Positions 52,511-60,947 of a stretch of DNA of 64,000 bases are shown here, piece after piece (position 1 is the stretch's first letter; each line of letters opens with the position of its first letter). The translations under genes were made by a program, and so were the position numbers. The notes beneath the pieces are model-generated. The model ran no database searches and was not told the DNA's origin. It worked only from the letters and a program-made list of their open reading frames with translations. This stretch comes from UTCHB3 sp964371075 (lineage in GTDB: Bacteria > Bacteroidota > Ignavibacteria > Ignavibacteriales > Ignavibacteriaceae), in assembly GCA_964371075.1 (NCBI GenBank), contig CAYJKN010000005.1, positions 248,001 to 312,000 of the forward strand, written 5' to 3'.

Positions 52511-53770
52511 TCAGTTCCCTTCCAAAATCTCCTTCAATTTTTCAGCGATAACTTTTCGGTCAAATTGTTTTATGACTTCGGGGTTGGTTTTAAAGGTATT
52601 CAGTTTATCAAAAAACTCAGACCCATCGGAGCTGAATGGAAACATCATTCCGGCATTGGATTGGTTTATTATACCTTCAACTTCTGCATTGTCGTCGCCA
52701 AAAGCGATAATCGGGATACCCGTTCTGAGATATTCAAAAAGTTTCCCGGGAAAGTGTCGTTTTTCCATGGCACATACTAGGAGGTAATCGGCTTTTGCGA
52801 GGGTTTTAATCATATCATCATAAGAGAGGAATCCAAAAGAGGTTGTGTGTTCATCCAGTCCCGCCTCTGAAATTGATCTTTTAACTCCCGGGCTTACAGT
52901 TCCTGTGAACCATAAACTGATATTTTCACCCGCCTCAATCCTTTTTTTGATGTGTCCCCACAATTTAACAGGATTTTGAAAATCAAAGATGTTCCCTGCA
53001 TGAAGAAGTATCTTCCCCTCTCCGGGGGTTTTTAATCTCTTAAAGTTGGCAAATTTTTCCTCATCAAATCCCCAATGCAGAACATGTCCCTTATCTTTCA
53101 GGAAGGGATAACTATTGATATAGTCGGCAAGTGATGTTTCGGTTACAAAAATTGAGGCACGACTTCTCTGCAGTATCTTCTTTTCGAGGAATGCATCCAA
53201 CATTATGGTTAATTTGCTTCTGGATTGACCTTTGTAATAGGCAATATTCAACCAGGGATCGATAAATACAGGATAAAACGGGATTTTTGCATTTTTTGCA
53301 ATCTTCGCTGCGGCAAGGTGAACAGAGTGGGGTGGCCCTATCGAAACAACTGCATCAAATTTTTCTTCCAACATCAGTTTATTCCCGGCACGAACTGCAA
53401 AAGGGTACCATCCAATTCGGGCATCAGGGATAAAAAGATTCATTCTTATCCAGAGGGAAATTGCGTGAGTCAGACTTTTATTCTCTTTGGATATCGTTTC
53501 GGAAGCCACAAGCTGGGTATCTTTCCCCTTCCCCGTGAATATCTTATAAAACTCAAACGGTTCAATCGATTTGGTTTTGATAACTTTGAGTCCCGGAGCA
53601 ATTTCACTCATCATTGAATCATCTTTTTGCATAAAAGATTCATCTTCTACCGTAAGAACTGCCGGTTGCCAACCAAATTCAGGCAGATACTTTATTATCT
53701 TAAGAGGCCAATGAAGCGAGGCTTTGCCCGATGGGGGCCAGTAATAGGTTAAAAAGAGAACTTTTTTCAC
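52511..53770 (-). CDS. Glycosyltransferase (GT4-like, GT-B fold)
   Basis: 419 residues. N-terminal LFLTYYWPPSGKASLHWPLK with the PP-x(G) loop, then KGHVLHWGFDEEKF near 226, GKILLHAGNIFDFQNP near 249, LLVCAMEKRHFPGKLFEYLR near 333 with the GT4 'PxKxFEY' sugar-nucleotide binding signature and TGIPIIAFGDD near 353. It probably adds a sugar to a cell-surface glycan. The start overlaps the methyltransferase gene stop by ATGA. Confidence 0.85.
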   Translation of the reverse strand: MKKVLFLTYYWPPSGKASLHWPLKIIKYLPEFGWQPAVLTVEDESFMQKDDSMMSEIAPGLKVIKTKSIEPFEFYKIFTGKGKDTQLVASETISKENKSLTHAISLWIRMNLFIPDARIGWYPFAVRAGNKLMLEEKFDAVVSIGPPHSVHLAAAKIAKNAKIPFYPVFIDPWLNIAYYKGQSRSKLTIMLDAFLEKKILQRSRASIFVTETSLADYINSYPFLKDKGHVLHWGFDEEKFANFKRLKTPGEGKILLHAGNIFDFQNPVKLWGHIKKRIEAGENISLWFTGTVSPGVKRSISEAGLDEHTTSFGFLSYDDMIKTLAKADYLLVCAMEKRHFPGKLFEYLRTGIPIIAFGDDNAEVEGIINQSNAGMMFPFSSDGSEFFDKLNTFKTNPEVIKQFDRKVIAEKLKEILEGN

Positions 53771-54363
53771 TTTTTTACACCGGAAAACTTGATAACATCC
53801 GCAATTCCACTGTGGGCGGGTCCCTCCTCAAGTTCTACCGTTTCTTTTGCAAATATATCAAAATCGAGTCCTATAAAATCCTCAACAATCTGTTCAAGTG
53901 AATAGAGCTGATTCAAATCCTTTGGTCCCCCGGAAGTTTTACCAAGTTGGGTTTTATCGTAGGCTGTGAATATCAATTTTCCACCTTGTTTAAGAGATTT
54001 AATCACTTTTTTGTGGAGCTCCTCCCTCTCTTCAGGTGGGAGATGAACAAAAACAAGCCCAACGGCATCATATTCTCCTTCAGTGTATCTGAAAGAGGAA
54101 AAATCACTCACTTGATAATCAATTTTAACTCCTTCTTCGGAAGCAAATTTGTCAGCCTTCTTTTTACCTTCTTCACTCCAGTCGAAGCAAGTTACATCCC
54201 AGCCCAACTTTGCTGCATAAACGGCATTTCTCCCCTCTCCCTCAGCTGGAAGTAGCAATTTACCCGGTTCAAGTTTATCAATTTCTTCCTTGAAATGTAA
54301 ATTTGGTTCTTTCCCGTAATAAAAACGGTCATCCGCATATTTTTCATTCCACTGATTATTCAA
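53767..54363 (-). CDS. SAM-dependent methyltransferase (TehB/UbiE-like)
   Basis: 199 residues from TTG at 54361-54363, which has AAGGAG 6 nt upstream (54370-54375). The open frame extending to 54405 reads HYWIIALKK from repeat DNA and is rejected. NNQWNEKYADDRFYYGKEPN at the start is typical of tellurite-resistance-like methyltransferases. LLPAEGEGRNAVYAAKLG near 38 is motif I and VGLVFVHLPPEEREELHKK near 104 motif IV. It methylates a small molecule or surface sugar; substrate unknown. It is coupled to the glycosyltransferase by ATGA. Confidence 0.85.
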   Translation of the reverse strand: MNNQWNEKYADDRFYYGKEPNLHFKEEIDKLEPGKLLLPAEGEGRNAVYAAKLGWDVTCFDWSEEGKKKADKFASEEGVKIDYQVSDFSSFRYTEGEYDAVGLVFVHLPPEEREELHKKVIKSLKQGGKLIFTAYDKTQLGKTSGGPKDLNQLYSLEQIVEDFIGLDFDIFAKETVELEEGPAHSGIADVIKFSGVKK

Positions 54364-54383
54364 TACAAACTCCTTTTTTTTTA

Positions 54384-54434
54384 ATGCAATAATCCAATAA
54401 TGCAATAATGCAGTAATCCAATAATGCAGTAATT
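54384..54434. repeat. 'taatgcaataatccaataatg' family repeat
   Basis: taatgcaataatccaataat followed by gcaataatgcagtaatccaa and taatgcagtaattt. Same family as 43945-44000 and 58168-58216. Confidence 0.75.
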
Positions 54435-54435
54435 T

Positions 54436-54836
54436 TTAATAGTTCCATGGATTTAACACAGATTCCACGGATGAGTTTTTAATTCCCTTTTGCGTCCTTC
54501 GCGGTTAAACTCAAAACCCTTCTCTGTGCGCTCTGTGCGCCCTGTGGTTTTTTCTCTCCTTTGCCTTCTTCGCGTCTTCGCGGTTAAACTCAAAACCCTT
54601 CTCTGTGCGCTCTGTGTGCTCTGTGGTTTATCCTCNNNNNNNNNNNNNNNNNNNNNNNNNNNNNNNNNNNNNNNNNNNNNNNNNNNNNNNNNNNNNNNNN
54701 NNNNNNNNNNNNNNNNNNNNNNNNNNNNNNNNNNNCGGTTAAACTCAAAACCCTTCTCTGTGCGCTCTGTGTGCTCTGTGGTTTATCCTCCCCTTTGCGT
54801 CCTCTGCGGCCTTTGCGGTTTAACTCCTAATCCCTG
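54436..54836. repeat. Tandem array of 'gcggttaaactcaaaaccct...ctctgtggttt' units around the assembly gap
   Basis: The ~90-bp unit gcggttaaactcaaaaccct, tctctgtgcgctctgtg and ctctgtggttta occurs twice before the N-run and once after it; the three copies are nearly identical. It belongs to the same family as the spacer at 3706-3950 but is inverted. Without the gap the spacer has no gene. Confidence 0.85.
54636..54735. other. Assembly gap (100 N)
   Basis: Exactly 100 unresolved bases flanked by matching repeat copies, so the true size and copy number are unknown; the round figure suggests a placeholder. Confidence 0.98.
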
Positions 54837-57800
54837 CTACTTCAATTTAAGCTCCGGAAGCCTCCCGGGGATAACATGCCCACCGATTTTTTCGAGAGCG
54901 GATTCAAGTTGAACCACATCAGTTTCGGAAATTCTTTTAATCTCGTTATAAACGGGTGGAAATTCTTCCAAAAGCACATTATATGCAGTTAATTCATTTT
55001 TTGTCAGTTTTGAAGTTGACCTCCAATGAGTATAAAGCAGGGTGTTAAGCCTTTCCGAGAGGGTAACCTGTGAAGGAGGATTCTCTTCGGTGCTTGGGAA
55101 ATTTGATCGTCTCTCAAATTTTAAAAGAAGTTGATCCAGTTGATCGAGTATTTTATCTGCCGAAACCATCAACTCAAATCCTGCACCCGGAACCAGAAGT
55201 GCCGACTGTTTAAGGCTTGTCACTTTTTTGATCAGTTCATCCAGAAATGCACGGGTACCTCGAAAAGTTCTCGCCAATTCCGCAGCCTTTTTTTGGAAGT
55301 TCACAAGTTCGGCGCGGTCTTCTATCGGGAGTGTGGTGTTTCTTAAAGCAGTTGCATTAAATTCGATCGTTTTACCCAGTGGTTTAATTCCATCTCTGGT
55401 AACCATTGACATGGCAACTTTATACTTACCCGGCATTACGAGCGAACTGCTCTGCTGCCTCATTGCTGCATTAAATTTGTCAGCTTTGAGAGTCGTGATA
55501 CTCTGATATTTGAGATCCCAATTTATTCTCTGTACTCCCTTACCTGCGGGTTTTGTCAGTTTTTTAACTTCATTTCCGGATTCATCGGAAATCGAAAAAA
55601 TCAGATATGGAGCCACTTCCCGGTTTTCAACATTTAGTGCAGAATCTGATGGGATTGGAATCGGTTTCCCGTCAACAAAAAGTTTGGATTCCATCTCTTT
55701 TCTGATCTCTTTTAGAGTTTTTGGTACCTCTTTTATGTAATATGTGATATCCACACCAAAATCGGGATTGGGCGCCTTAAAATAGGTTGTTCCGGTTCCA
55801 TATCTTCCGGGAGATTCCATATACATCAAGCCGTCGCGGGTATCAAATAAAAAGGCTTCCTGTTCCAACATTTCGTTTGTAATTTTCCTCAGTGGAGCAT
55901 AGTTATCAAGAATGAAGAAGCCCCTTCCAAAAGTGGCGATAACGATATCACCCTCTCTTTTTTGGAGATGAATATCACGAACAGGAATGTCGGGTAAACC
56001 ATTTTGCAATTTGATCCAGTTTTTGCCCCCATCGATTGTGAAATAAAAACCAAACTCGGTCCCAACAAACAGAAGATCAGGATTCTCAAAATCTTCGGCA
56101 ATGCTCCAGACAGGTCCATTTTCCGGCAGGTTGGCAGAAATCGATTTCCACGATCTCCCTTTATCTTCGCTTTTCATCACATAAGGTTTAAAATCATCGC
56201 TTTGATGATTGTTAAACGATGCGTAAACCACATTTTCATTAAAACGTGATGGAAGCAAGTCGCTCACATAAGTATATTCCGGAACACCGGGGAAACTTTT
56301 TGTTGCGCGCCAGGTTTTGACATCTTCGGTCACTTGAATCAGTCCATCATCGGTTCCTGCATACAATAGATTCTCTTTTACCGGTGATTCTGCAAGAGAA
56401 ACGATGGTTCCAAATAGTGAAGTTGATTTGTCTTTCGAAACTGCATCCACACCCCAATATTTATCCATAACAGGGAATGAATTTCTGTCAACTCCTGTGG
56501 TAAGGTCGGGGCTTATGACTGTCCAATTATCACCACGATCATCGGTTCTAAAAACCATATTGGCGGCTGTGTAAAGTCGGGTATTTTTATGTGGACTTAT
56601 AAAAAGCGGGGTATCCCAATTCCATTTATAGGTTTTTTCACCTTTTCCAGGTTCAGGTCTGATATCAATAGCCTCTGAACTCTTTTTATCATATCTGACC
56701 ATTCCGGCATATTGAGATTCTGCATATACAATATCAGGATTTTCAGGATCAACAGCCGACCAAAATCCATCGCCACCATTGGTAATAAACCAGTCAGAAT
56801 TAACAATACCGTCATCACTCAATGTTCTTGAGGGTCCTCCCATGCTGCTGTTATCCTGTGTTCCACCATAAACATTATAAAACGGGAATGCATTATCTGC
56901 AAAAACACGATAAAATTGAGTTACAGGGAGATTTTCCTTAAAGTCCCATGATTTCCCACTGTCAAAAGATTCGTAGATACCCCCGTCACCACCAATCAGA
57001 AGATGTTCTGTGTTGGCAGGATTAATCCAGAGTGCGTGATCATCCACATGACGATCTGAAACTCCAAGATTTACCCAGGTTTTCCCGGCATCTGTGGTCA
57101 CTTTTGAAACCACTTCCATCGAATAAACTTTGTTTACATCTTTTGGATCACAAAAAATTTCATTAAAATATTGACCTGACGAGGCATAATCGCTCATCTT
57201 TTCCCAGGTCGCGCCTCTGTTGGTGCTTCTGTAAAATCCACTGTTGTTTTCAGCCGCCTCAAGGATAATGTAGAGTACATCAGGATTTACGGGGGAGATA
57301 TCAATTCCCATTCCACCGAGATGAACTGAAGGAAGTCCCTTCATTATCTTTTCCCATGTTTCACCTCCATCTTCAGATTTATAGACAGCCGTTTCAGGTC
57401 CACCACCAATTTTTGTGTAAATATGTCTTCTTCTTTGTTCTGAAGTGGCATACATTACATCGGGATTTCTTGGATCAAAAAGGAGATTGTTTACTCCTGT
57501 ATGGACGCTGATATCAAGAACTTTTTTCCAGGTTTTACCACCGTCAACGGTTTTGTAAAGTCCACGGTCACCGCCGGGTCCCCATGCAGATCCTTCGGCA
57601 GCAACAAAAACGATGTTGGAATTGCGTGGATCAATTATGATATCACCGATCTGGCGAGACTCCTTTAACCCCATATTCTTCCATGACTTGCCACCATCAA
57701 CAGATTTATAAACACCATTTCCATAACCTAATGCCCTTTGATGAGTATTTTCACCTGTTCCTGCCCAGACAACAAATTTATTGTTTGGATCCATCGTGAC

Positions 57801-58106
57801 ACAGCCCATGGAATATGCACCATAATTGTCAAACACAGGACTAAAAGTGGTCCCGGCATTTGTGGTTTTCCATATATGTCCGCTTGAGACTGCTACAAAG
57901 TATTCACTAATGTTTTTTGGGTCAACTGCAAAATCAGAAATTCTGCCGGAAGTAAGTGCCGGACCGATATTTCTCCACTTCAGACCGGAAAAGTTCTCCT
58001 TTTGCAGGGTACTTTTTTGATCTTTCTCTTCATTTTGTGCAGTGATTACCCCGGAAACGAGGACAGAAATTAGCATTAAACAGATCAATTTGAGGCGCAT
58101 TGGCAT
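54837..58106 (-). CDS. Large secreted BNR/sortilin-type beta-propeller protein
   Basis: 1089 residues. Signal peptide (about 1-23, MRLKLICLMLISVLVSG...A). Many 'Asp-box' style repeats follow: WKTTNAGTTFSPV, YKSVDGGKSWKNM, YKTVDGGKTWKKV, YKSEDGGETWEKI, YRSTNRGATWEKM, YESFDSGKSWDF, MKSEDKGRSWKSI, FTIDGGKNWIKL. They form two propellers as in VPS10/sortilin-like and YCF48-like proteins. The C-terminal ~350 residues contain a beta-rich domain (GKGVQRINWDLKY near 845) and helices, but no NYPNPF sorting domain. It resembles secreted 'glycosyl hydrolase' BNR proteins of unknown activity. Confidence 0.85.
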   Translation of the reverse strand: MPMRLKLICLMLISVLVSGVITAQNEEKDQKSTLQKENFSGLKWRNIGPALTSGRISDFAVDPKNISEYFVAVSSGHIWKTTNAGTTFSPVFDNYGAYSMGCVTMDPNNKFVVWAGTGENTHQRALGYGNGVYKSVDGGKSWKNMGLKESRQIGDIIIDPRNSNIVFVAAEGSAWGPGGDRGLYKTVDGGKTWKKVLDISVHTGVNNLLFDPRNPDVMYATSEQRRRHIYTKIGGGPETAVYKSEDGGETWEKIMKGLPSVHLGGMGIDISPVNPDVLYIILEAAENNSGFYRSTNRGATWEKMSDYASSGQYFNEIFCDPKDVNKVYSMEVVSKVTTDAGKTWVNLGVSDRHVDDHALWINPANTEHLLIGGDGGIYESFDSGKSWDFKENLPVTQFYRVFADNAFPFYNVYGGTQDNSSMGGPSRTLSDDGIVNSDWFITNGGDGFWSAVDPENPDIVYAESQYAGMVRYDKKSSEAIDIRPEPGKGEKTYKWNWDTPLFISPHKNTRLYTAANMVFRTDDRGDNWTVISPDLTTGVDRNSFPVMDKYWGVDAVSKDKSTSLFGTIVSLAESPVKENLLYAGTDDGLIQVTEDVKTWRATKSFPGVPEYTYVSDLLPSRFNENVVYASFNNHQSDDFKPYVMKSEDKGRSWKSISANLPENGPVWSIAEDFENPDLLFVGTEFGFYFTIDGGKNWIKLQNGLPDIPVRDIHLQKREGDIVIATFGRGFFILDNYAPLRKITNEMLEQEAFLFDTRDGLMYMESPGRYGTGTTYFKAPNPDFGVDITYYIKEVPKTLKEIRKEMESKLFVDGKPIPIPSDSALNVENREVAPYLIFSISDESGNEVKKLTKPAGKGVQRINWDLKYQSITTLKADKFNAAMRQQSSSLVMPGKYKVAMSMVTRDGIKPLGKTIEFNATALRNTTLPIEDRAELVNFQKKAAELARTFRGTRAFLDELIKKVTSLKQSALLVPGAGFELMVSADKILDQLDQLLLKFERRSNFPSTEENPPSQVTLSERLNTLLYTHWRSTSKLTKNELTAYNVLLEEFPPVYNEIKRISETDVVQLESALEKIGGHVIPGRLPELKLK

Positions 58107-58388
58107 TTTCTCTTTGTGAGTGAGTAAAAGGAAATTTTGGAAATCTAAAAATAAACAAGATTTGGATTAATGCAGTAATCCAAATAATGCAATAATTCAG
58201 AAATCCAATAATCCAAAGTTAATGCCGTTTGATTAAATGGTTAAATTCTCATATATTGGGTGTTGCATCAGAAAAAAATAATTTCACGACAAAAATCAAG
58301 TAATCTCAGATGAGCATATTTAAGAATCTTTTTAGCTTGTTTGCATGAACGAGACAGTTGATTCCCGGTATTATCAAAGTTTACTCAG
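58107..58388. repeat. Divergent spacer with ATCC-repeat copy
   Basis: aatgcagtaatccaaataat, gcaataattcagaaatcc and aataatccaaagtt at 58168-58216; the rest is AT-rich and probably holds both divergent promoters, but none could be picked. Confidence 0.6.
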
Positions 58389-60944
58389 ATGAAGAGCCTC
58401 TTTTTTCTTCTTTTTCTGATCACACCTCTGATTTCTCAAGGTATAGACGCTACCATACTTGGTGGTCTGTATTTTTCAGGAAGTTTTCAAAAACCGGGAC
58501 CAGACGGCTCCAAAATTCCCCTCCCCTATAACAAACAATCAAGATTACATATCACCAAAGATGGAGAACTTACACCCTCGAAGAGTTGGAGCCTCTCATT
58601 TTCCTTTTGTTTAAGAGATAACAGAACCAGCGGTGCTCTTTTTGTGACAAGATCCAAATCCACTTCATTGTCGTTTTATTTCTCACGCGGTGAAACTCCG
58701 CAAAATGCTTCATTCACCCTTCTTATTAATGGTGAAAAAACTGAAGCCGGGTTTATCCTGGACAGACACAATATATATGATGGCAACTGGTTTGATCTGA
58801 AATTAAACGTTGACTCACAAACAGGTATAGCCCGGGTTTTGTTTCAGGGCATATCCAAAGATGTGAAACGGAGTGAATTAAAAACGTTCAGTGGATTGGA
58901 TATCAATTTTGGGAAGCAGTTACCTGTAAAAAATTGTCTTGCGATGATCATCAAGAATCTACAAATCGAAATTGACGGTAAACTCAGTCATAAATGGCTT
59001 TTTACCGAAATGACGGGCAACACTGCTTACGACTCAGAGGGCTCTCTTGATCTTGAAACAGAAAATTGTGACTGGTTGATTAATAAACACTTTTTTTGGG
59101 AACCCGTTGCCATTGGTGAAGAAGTTGAAAACTCTGAATATTCAAAAAAGCCCCTTACCCCCGAACATTTGATAGTCACTCCTGACAAAGTAACCACCTA
59201 TAATCTGCGTAAAAAGTTATATACCACAACAATTTTTAAACCAATGCCGGGGAGAAATGTAAGTACACCTTCATCTACGGTAAGAGACACATTCGTAGCT
59301 TTTCAGAATGGCTACCCCGATGAACCGGGTGTCTTAAATATCAGAACAGGTGAATGGCTAAGAACAAACACAAAAAACACTCCCGATGGTCATTATTATG
59401 GAGCTTCTACAATTCTCGATCCCTTTTCACTTGATGTATATTTGTTTGGTGGTTATGGATGGTACACTTTTAAAAACAACCTATTAAAGTTTAATAAAAC
59501 AACTCAAAAATGGGATACTTGCAAAACCACGGGTGAAAAGCCAATTCCCTCATACTTAACTGCAATTTTTGCCGGTTACAAGCCCGGTGATTATTTTATT
59601 TTTGGTGGTATGGGTGTGGCATCAGGCAGGCAGGAGGACGGTCAACATCCTGTCTGGGAACTCCATAAGCTTGATTTGAAGGATTTGAATTGGAAAAAAG
59701 TTTGGCAGTGGAAATCTTATAAAAACATTATCAGCTATTATACCGCTGCCTGGTCGAATAACAACATGAACGAGTTATATGCAATAGTCCTGAATTTTAG
59801 GATCAATACCACCTCCACTGTTCAGCGGTTGGCTCTACTGAGTTTGAGCGATAGCAATATAACATTTGTTGGTAACACACTGCCAAGTCCCAGAAAAGGA
59901 ATGGCTCCTTATCCACTTTATGTCGATTTTGAAACAGGAATTGTATATTTCATCGATAGTGAGCTACATCAAAAAGACTCAACCCCCGTGGTTTTTGCAG
60001 CAAGAACACCCATTCTTTCCGAATCTGAATATATAAGTCTGCTCGAGAATACCCATCCTGCAAAAATTGCCAGACTGAAAGATATGTTAAAGTATTCAAT
60101 GCTCTTTTTTGCTGTGGTTGTTCTACCGGTCGGGTTTGTGATTATCTTTAGAAAAAAACGCAAAAAAAAGATGTTTGAGGCAACTCAAAAACTTAGATCT
60201 GCACCATACAGCGTAAAATCCAACTATATCACACTATTTGGTGGCCTGACAATAATCGATAAAAACGGAACCGTTGTAAAAGACGGTTTTACTCCAAAAT
60301 TGATTGAACTTTTTTCCCTGATCCTGCTTTATTCATCACATAATAAAACAAGAGGAATTTCATTCGCCCAACTTGACAACCTTTTATGGTTTGATCTGCC
60401 TCAGGACAATCTAAAAAACAACAGAAATGTTGCATTTTCAAGACTCAGGACAATCTTTAAAAGCAACAGTGGAATAAGTTTGATCACTGATCAAGATTCG
60501 GTAAAAATAGAACTTCCCCCCGCAATGACAAATGAAGCGGAACTGTTTCACAACTTAACATTAAAACATCCAGATCCGTTAAACAACCGCCAGACGAGCA
60601 AATTTTTCACTATTATCTCCCGCGGTGTATTCCTCCAGGGCATTAGGTCTGAGTGGGCACATGAAGCACGAGAAGAAGTAACCTCTAAGATACTTAAGAT
60701 CACCCTTGATCTTATGGCTTTTTATCGTGAACATGGAGAGTTTAAAAAATGTCTTGAGGCCGCTGAGACGGTCTCCCTCCATACACTTTTATCGGAAGAA
60801 GTGTTACGATATAAAATTAACGCACTAATAAATCTTAATCGGACTCAGGAGGCTGAAGAATCATTTAAAATCTTTTGCGAAGAGTATAAACATCGTTACA
60901 AAGAAGAATACGGTTATGATTATGAAGAATTCCTTGAGATGTAA
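58389..60944 (+). CDS. Transmembrane one-component regulator: LamG-like + Kelch outside, winged helix/BTAD inside
   Basis: 851 residues. Signal peptide (1-16, ending LISQG); a LamG/concanavalin-like domain at about 25-230 (GNWFDLKLNVDSQTGIARVLF; SHKWLFTEMTGNTAYDSEG); Kelch repeats near 300-530 (DVYLFGGYGWY, DYFIFGGMGVA); a membrane helix at about 569-588 followed by RKKRKKK; then a cytoplasmic winged-helix domain starting near 612 (YITLFGGLTIID; LKNNRNVAFSRLRTIF) and a BTAD-like TPR tail (EEVLRYKINALINLNRTQEA). The inner part resembles SARP transcription factors. A ToxR-like one-component sensor-activator is inferred. The paralogue at 60948 follows after 3 bp. Confidence 0.82.
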   Translation: MKSLFFLLFLITPLISQGIDATILGGLYFSGSFQKPGPDGSKIPLPYNKQSRLHITKDGELTPSKSWSLSFSFCLRDNRTSGALFVTRSKSTSLSFYFSRGETPQNASFTLLINGEKTEAGFILDRHNIYDGNWFDLKLNVDSQTGIARVLFQGISKDVKRSELKTFSGLDINFGKQLPVKNCLAMIIKNLQIEIDGKLSHKWLFTEMTGNTAYDSEGSLDLETENCDWLINKHFFWEPVAIGEEVENSEYSKKPLTPEHLIVTPDKVTTYNLRKKLYTTTIFKPMPGRNVSTPSSTVRDTFVAFQNGYPDEPGVLNIRTGEWLRTNTKNTPDGHYYGASTILDPFSLDVYLFGGYGWYTFKNNLLKFNKTTQKWDTCKTTGEKPIPSYLTAIFAGYKPGDYFIFGGMGVASGRQEDGQHPVWELHKLDLKDLNWKKVWQWKSYKNIISYYTAAWSNNNMNELYAIVLNFRINTTSTVQRLALLSLSDSNITFVGNTLPSPRKGMAPYPLYVDFETGIVYFIDSELHQKDSTPVVFAARTPILSESEYISLLENTHPAKIARLKDMLKYSMLFFAVVVLPVGFVIIFRKKRKKKMFEATQKLRSAPYSVKSNYITLFGGLTIIDKNGTVVKDGFTPKLIELFSLILLYSSHNKTRGISFAQLDNLLWFDLPQDNLKNNRNVAFSRLRTIFKSNSGISLITDQDSVKIELPPAMTNEAELFHNLTLKHPDPLNNRQTSKFFTIISRGVFLQGIRSEWAHEAREEVTSKILKITLDLMAFYREHGEFKKCLEAAETVSLHTLLSEEVLRYKINALINLNRTQEAEESFKIFCEEYKHRYKEEYGYDYEEFLEM

Positions 60945-60947
60945 AAC

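Noticed and set aside
54490..54912. Plus-strand open frame running across the N-run
   Set aside because: It is made of repeat units and unresolved bases, has no homology pattern, and overlaps the end of the BNR protein gene on the other strand.
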